Shown here: positions 60,841-64,000 of the stretch, piece by piece | Position numbering within the stretch: position 1 is the first letter of the stretch | Layout of the letters: every line of letters begins with the position of its first letter | NCBI RefSeq assembly: GCF_026262505.1 | Contig: NC_067207.1 | Location: forward strand, 25,450,082-25,514,081 | Direction: 5' to 3' | Source of the DNA: Trichomonas vaginalis G3 | Lineage: Eukaryota; Parabasalia; Trichomonadida; Trichomonadidae | DNA length: 64,000 bases | Notes under the pieces: model-generated | What the model was told of the DNA's origin: nothing | The model's input: the letters and a program-made list of their open reading frames with translations, nothing else | Databases searched by the model: none | Translations under genes and position numbers: made by a program

Positions 60841-62430
60841 TCCATTGATGAATTCCTCGCTGAGGTGTCCATGCTGAATGCAGTGTTCTTTGTGGGGAAA
60901 TGGTCACGCCAACTTGAGAATTACTTTCCATATTATTGTAAGAATTCCTGACTTCCATGTCGAAATATTGAATAATAGCTAAAATTCCGGTCGAAAAAGT
61001 TTTAAAAAATTCTAATTGATAATAAACAGCATTTGTGATTTCTTCCAATTTCAATGCCTGTCTTTGTATTTCTGGTATTACAACACCGAAGTTTTGATTA
61101 GTAATCATCATATTATTTATGCCGTAAACCAATCTCGATAACTTTTGATATTTCCAATCAATTGAACCCAACATATCTTGTAAAGTATTTATTAATTTTG
61201 CGGAAAAATTATTTATTACCAAACTATATGCGGTATTATAATAGCTATTTGCAGATGCCTGAATCTTATAAAGAATTGGTCTTAAAAAGTGAATATAATT
61301 TGAATAATAAATAAGGAACTGACATGTTGATTCAGCAAGGAATTTAAAAGCTTTTGGTACCGTGAAAATCAAAGAATTTTCTAAAGAAGCTCTGAAAAAT
61401 TGAAGATTTGGCAATAATTGTGATACCAAATTATTATAGTGAGAAATTAGTGATTCTGTGTAGTTTGGAATCTGCTGCTGACATTCCCGCAAATGCAATA
61501 ATTCAGCAAAGCATTTTTGAAAATAAAAATTAGCAAATTGTGGATCAAATCTTTGATAAGGAAACCGTCCGATTTGGCTTTGAACTACGCCACTGTGTTC
61601 ACTCTGTTCAATTTCCTGATTCTGATTTTGATCAATTTCCTGATTCTGATTTTGATCAATTTCCTGGTTCTGATTTTGATCAATTTCCTGGTTCTGATTT
61701 TGATCAATTTCCTGATTCTGATTTTGATCAATTTCCTGATTCTGATTCTCGTTATTATTTTGGTTTTGATTGGCTTGCTGTTCTCTAATTTGTCGAGCAA
61801 GTTCCTCAAGGCCTGGAATTGAGAGTACGTTGTTCTCTATTTCATCAGTAATTGCTGGAAGTCTGTCTCTCCTAAATTTTGATCCTTTAAAAGGATATTC
61901 AGAATACATTCTCTTTATTTTAATCTTGCTATTTTCTTTACCTTTTGCAAACAAAATCAGATCTTGTAATTGATCCCAATTTTCGGTGCCAATATCTTTT
62001 GCTAATTCTTTTAATGAACTAAAATTGTTTATTTTGAAATTCTTTGCAACATCATTAATTTTCAATTCAGCATCTGGAATACGGGTAATATCCCCTTTAA
62101 GTTTTTTACGTTTTGCATTGTATTCATTTAGTTTTTCAGGTGTCAATTTTTCTGCAATCACTTCATTCATTTGGTAAGGTTCATCATCCATTACCGAATT
62201 AATAACATCTTGAATTTGATCAGGTGTCATCTTCCTTTTTTTTTTTCTGAGTTTATTAATTGCCTCGCCATTATTATCGTAAACAATTGCGCATCGCATC
62301 AAAAATGAATTGATAAGATTGTTAATGAATTGCTGCGAAATACATTCATTCCAAATTTTTGTCAATCTTTGCTGAAGATCTTCGACACTTTTAATTTTAT
62401 CAATAAAATTCCAAGCATATAAAATTTTTT
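60827..62430 (-). CDS. continuation of the transposase: C-terminal part and long Q/N-repeat domain
   Basis: The frame has no ATG of its own near its start (first codon at 62,365 is TTG). Read from about 62,430 it gives SVEDLQQRLTKIWNE and then FINNLINSFLMRCAIVYDN, which is the usual C-terminal end of Tc1/mariner transposases. A one-base change in a run of A near 62,430 therefore separates it from the transposase frame. Beyond the transposase end come a basic segment (LRKKKRK), about 200 charged residues, eight-residue repeats QNQNQEID (61,605 to 61,757) and a helical, Gln/Asn/Tyr-rich C-terminal half. No known domain was recognised in this half. Confidence 0.6.
61605..61757. repeat. 24-base minisatellite encoding QNQNQEID
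   Basis: Six tandem copies of a 24-base unit (TCAATTTCCTGATTCTGATT plus four bases) with almost no divergence, so it probably varies in copy number. Confidence 0.9.
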
Positions 62431-63303
62431 TACCCTTGCCCAGACCATTTCAATTACATTAAGATCTGGGCTATCAGATGGCCATTTAATTATTACACGC
62501 ATTTTTGCTCTGATATGTTCAATGTTTGATGAAGTTCTATGTATGGTAGCTCCATCTTGCTGAAATATCGCATCAGAATCAACTCTAGCAATTTCATCAA
62601 GCACATCAAGTAAAATCTCTTGATATTCGTAACTATCCTCATGATTTGAGACAAAATAAATGTCACTTTTATAATCAAGACCGATTACACAAAAAAACAT
62701 CTGACTCTTTGCATATTTTTCAGCTTCCAAAAAATTTTCAAGATCGATTTTAATCCATGTTACAAATCTGTCATTTTGGGAACTTTTCCGGCTTTCATCA
62801 GAATATTTGATATGAGGAATTAATTCAGGATGTGTTAACCAAAAGGCAGCAAATTTGACTCTTGCAGCCTTTTGTTCTTTTGATAATTTAGGTATTTTTT
62901 GTAATGGAGCAAATTTATAACGATTTTCTTTCAAAATCACACCAATTAAGGTATTGGACATTGTAATATTAAACTGATGTGACAGTATAATCTTTATTTG
63001 CTGAGTTGTAAAGAAATCTAAAGAATCTGCTATACTTAATACAATTGCAACATTTTGTTCATTGTTTTTGGGTTTTGGGCCACATTTTTTTGGTGTCCAG
63101 AAAGTTTGACTATCTTTGTATTGTTCTAGAACTTTTGTAATGGTGGAATAAGAACAATGACAATGAATTGTTATCTCTCTTTGAGAAAATCCAAGTTTTT
63201 CTAAGTAAATAATCTGTTGTGACTTTGTTTTTAATTCATCGATTGCTCGAAACTGAAGTCTGGCAAGGTCTTTAAGTGTTATCAATATCCGCGGTTCATT
63301 CAT
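62362..63303 (-). CDS. Tc1/mariner-type DD34E transposase
   Basis: A 313-residue frame. The first 110 residues hold two helix-turn-helix regions (GFSQREITIHCHCSYSTITKVL and a second, with a GPKP AT-hook-like linker). The catalytic triad is visible as Asp in KYSDESR, Asp in IFQQDGATIH and Glu in DLNVIEMVWARVKK, with exactly 34 residues between the second Asp and the Glu (DD34E). It cuts and inserts the element at TA sites in known relatives. The frame leaves the conserved transposase sequence right after the Glu motif (about 62,430), where a run of A suggests a one-base indel. Confidence 0.9.
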   Translation of the reverse strand: MNEPRILITLKDLARLQFRAIDELKTKSQQIIYLEKLGFSQREITIHCHCSYSTITKVLEQYKDSQTFWTPKKCGPKPKNNEQNVAIVLSIADSLDFFTTQQIKIILSHQFNITMSNTLIGVILKENRYKFAPLQKIPKLSKEQKAARVKFAAFWLTHPELIPHIKYSDESRKSSQNDRFVTWIKIDLENFLEAEKYAKSQMFFCVIGLDYKSDIYFVSNHEDSYEYQEILLDVLDEIARVDSDAIFQQDGATIHRTSSNIEHIRAKMRVIIKWPSDSPDLNVIEMVWARVKKFYMLGILLIKLKVSKIFSKD

Positions 63304-63950
63304 TTTTTTTTGAAAAGAGTATATCTGCGATATACTAATAAAATGGTGATTTTTTGTATAATGGCATAAAAAAATTGTGTAAAAAACGATTATTAAAAAT
63401 TTATTGAGACAAGCACTGAAAGTTTATCTTTATGCGAGTAATTACGAGTTGAATTCTTAAAACTTAAATATTGCGTACGTTTAAAAATTTCACAAATACT
63501 ATTGGCTCAATTAACACTAATCTGATGTTCCCTTATAAGACCAAGTAAACTTTGGAATACAACATCCGAAGGGGAATAGCTAAAACACAAAAAAAAAAAC
63601 AATTAAATCATTAAATATTTGATCAAATTGTTTCATTTTTTGCATTACTTATGATGAAAGTTTTGCAAATCCCTCCAAATTGCGTAAAAACACATGATCA
63701 CAATAATTGCTTTTATCAATTCCTACAACGAATTCAATCTGATTTACAAAATCTTGGTTGCGGAACTTAAAAAGTTAAATACTTACACTCTTTAGTGATG
63801 ATGATAATGAATACACTATTTCCAAAAAATCCTCGATTTTTGAATGGATTTGTTAAATTTTAATATTGTGCTCCATGCACTGTTTTTATTATATTGTTAA
63901 TAAACTATCTAAATTTTATATTCAAAATCCAGACAAACTATTTCAAAAAT
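63304..63950. other. transposon right flank, non-coding
   Basis: AT-rich DNA between the transposase start and the right edge; a palindromic TATATCTGCGATATA lies near 63,319. Its last 150 bases resemble the end of the 0.9-kb element. Confidence 0.5.
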
Positions 63951-64000
63951 AACCTCTCAATTAAGGGCCACAAAATCTAAGTAGTGGGCACATTCAAATT

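Larger units (their letters stand above)
57916..63990. mobile_element. about 6-kb DD34E Tc1/mariner-type transposon with a USP-like gene
   Basis: Left edge 57,916 to 57,946 and right edge 63,951 to 63,986 match the corresponding edges of the 0.9-kb element. Both ends carry CACAAAATCTA and an inward GAGAGG/CCTCTC word. All supported genes lie on the minus strand: transposase (62,362 to 63,303), a long Q/N-repeat continuation (60,827 to about 62,430) and a USP-like peptidase (59,293 to 60,840). The stretch 57,947 to 59,292 is non-coding. The element is larger than usual for Tc1/mariner (1 to 2.5 kb). One frameshift interrupts the transposase end. Edges are accurate to perhaps 30 bases. Confidence 0.7.

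Noticed and set aside
60568-60951. Plus-strand Cys/Leu-rich repeat frame
   Set aside because: Antisense shadow of the Gln-repeat coding DNA of the USP-like gene.
1-64000. tRNA, rRNA and spliceosomal introns
   Set aside because: No cloverleaf, rRNA-like stretch or the conserved trichomonad intron ends (with ACTAAC-type branch word near the 3' site) were recognised by reading; a covariance search could still find small RNAs.

Overview
The window looks like genomic DNA of a trichomonad (Parabasalia), most like Trichomonas vaginalis or a close relative. The reasons are AT-rich intron-free genes, initiator words (TCA followed by T/C and A/T) within about 20 bases of start codons, Myb-recognition-like words (AACGATA, TAACGG), a DUF3447/ankyrin gene, an ALK-type glycine-rich surface protein, axonemal genes and a large Maverick/Polinton. 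No rRNA, tRNA or CRISPR array was recognised. Species assignment is inference.

Region 1 (1 to about 14,620) is a Maverick/Polinton. The window starts inside its left terminal inverted repeat and the right one ends near 14.6 kb. It carries a capsid-like region, a packaging ATPase, a fibre-like protein with a phage tail-collar domain, a PrimPol plus SF3 helicase cassette, a retroviral-type integrase, part of a protein-primed DNA polymerase B and several small unknown genes. It looks young and nearly whole but is broken in a handful of places. Its genes share an A/T-rich upstream block ending in (T)AAATG, unlike the host genes. The PrimPol/helicase cassette sits between two arrays of about 100-bp repeats in opposite orientation.

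Region 2 (about 14.9 to 55.9 kb) is ordinary gene-dense host DNA on both strands: an ankyrin-repeat protein with a decaying 3' end, a PG-rich-repeat axonemal-type protein, an EAF-like elongation factor, a Rab GTPase, farnesyltransferase beta, dihydropyrimidine dehydrogenase (two apparent frameshifts), several single-pass surface proteins, a RanBP1-type protein, an LRR multi-pass membrane protein, ribosomal protein uS15 (RPS13), a 1,718-residue helical-repeat protein, a beta-helix-like surface protein, TRMT2A-type tRNA m5U methyltransferase, a glycine-rich surface protein, axonemal dynein intermediate chain 1, NOB1 and HOP2.

Region 3 (about 56.0 to 64.0 kb) is a nest of DNA transposons. A roughly 6-kb element (57,916 to about 63,990) encodes a DD34E Tc1/mariner-type transposase whose reading continues into a long Q/N-repeat region and then a ubiquitin-specific-protease-like protein. 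A 0.9-kb relative (56,117 to 57,042) has matching ends but no transposase. Between them lies a separate GC-rich unit of about 0.6 kb with its own inverted repeats, packed with near-perfect hairpins. The transposase/USP element and the hairpin unit are the best candidates here for something undescribed, followed by the PrimPol/helicase cassette in the Maverick.
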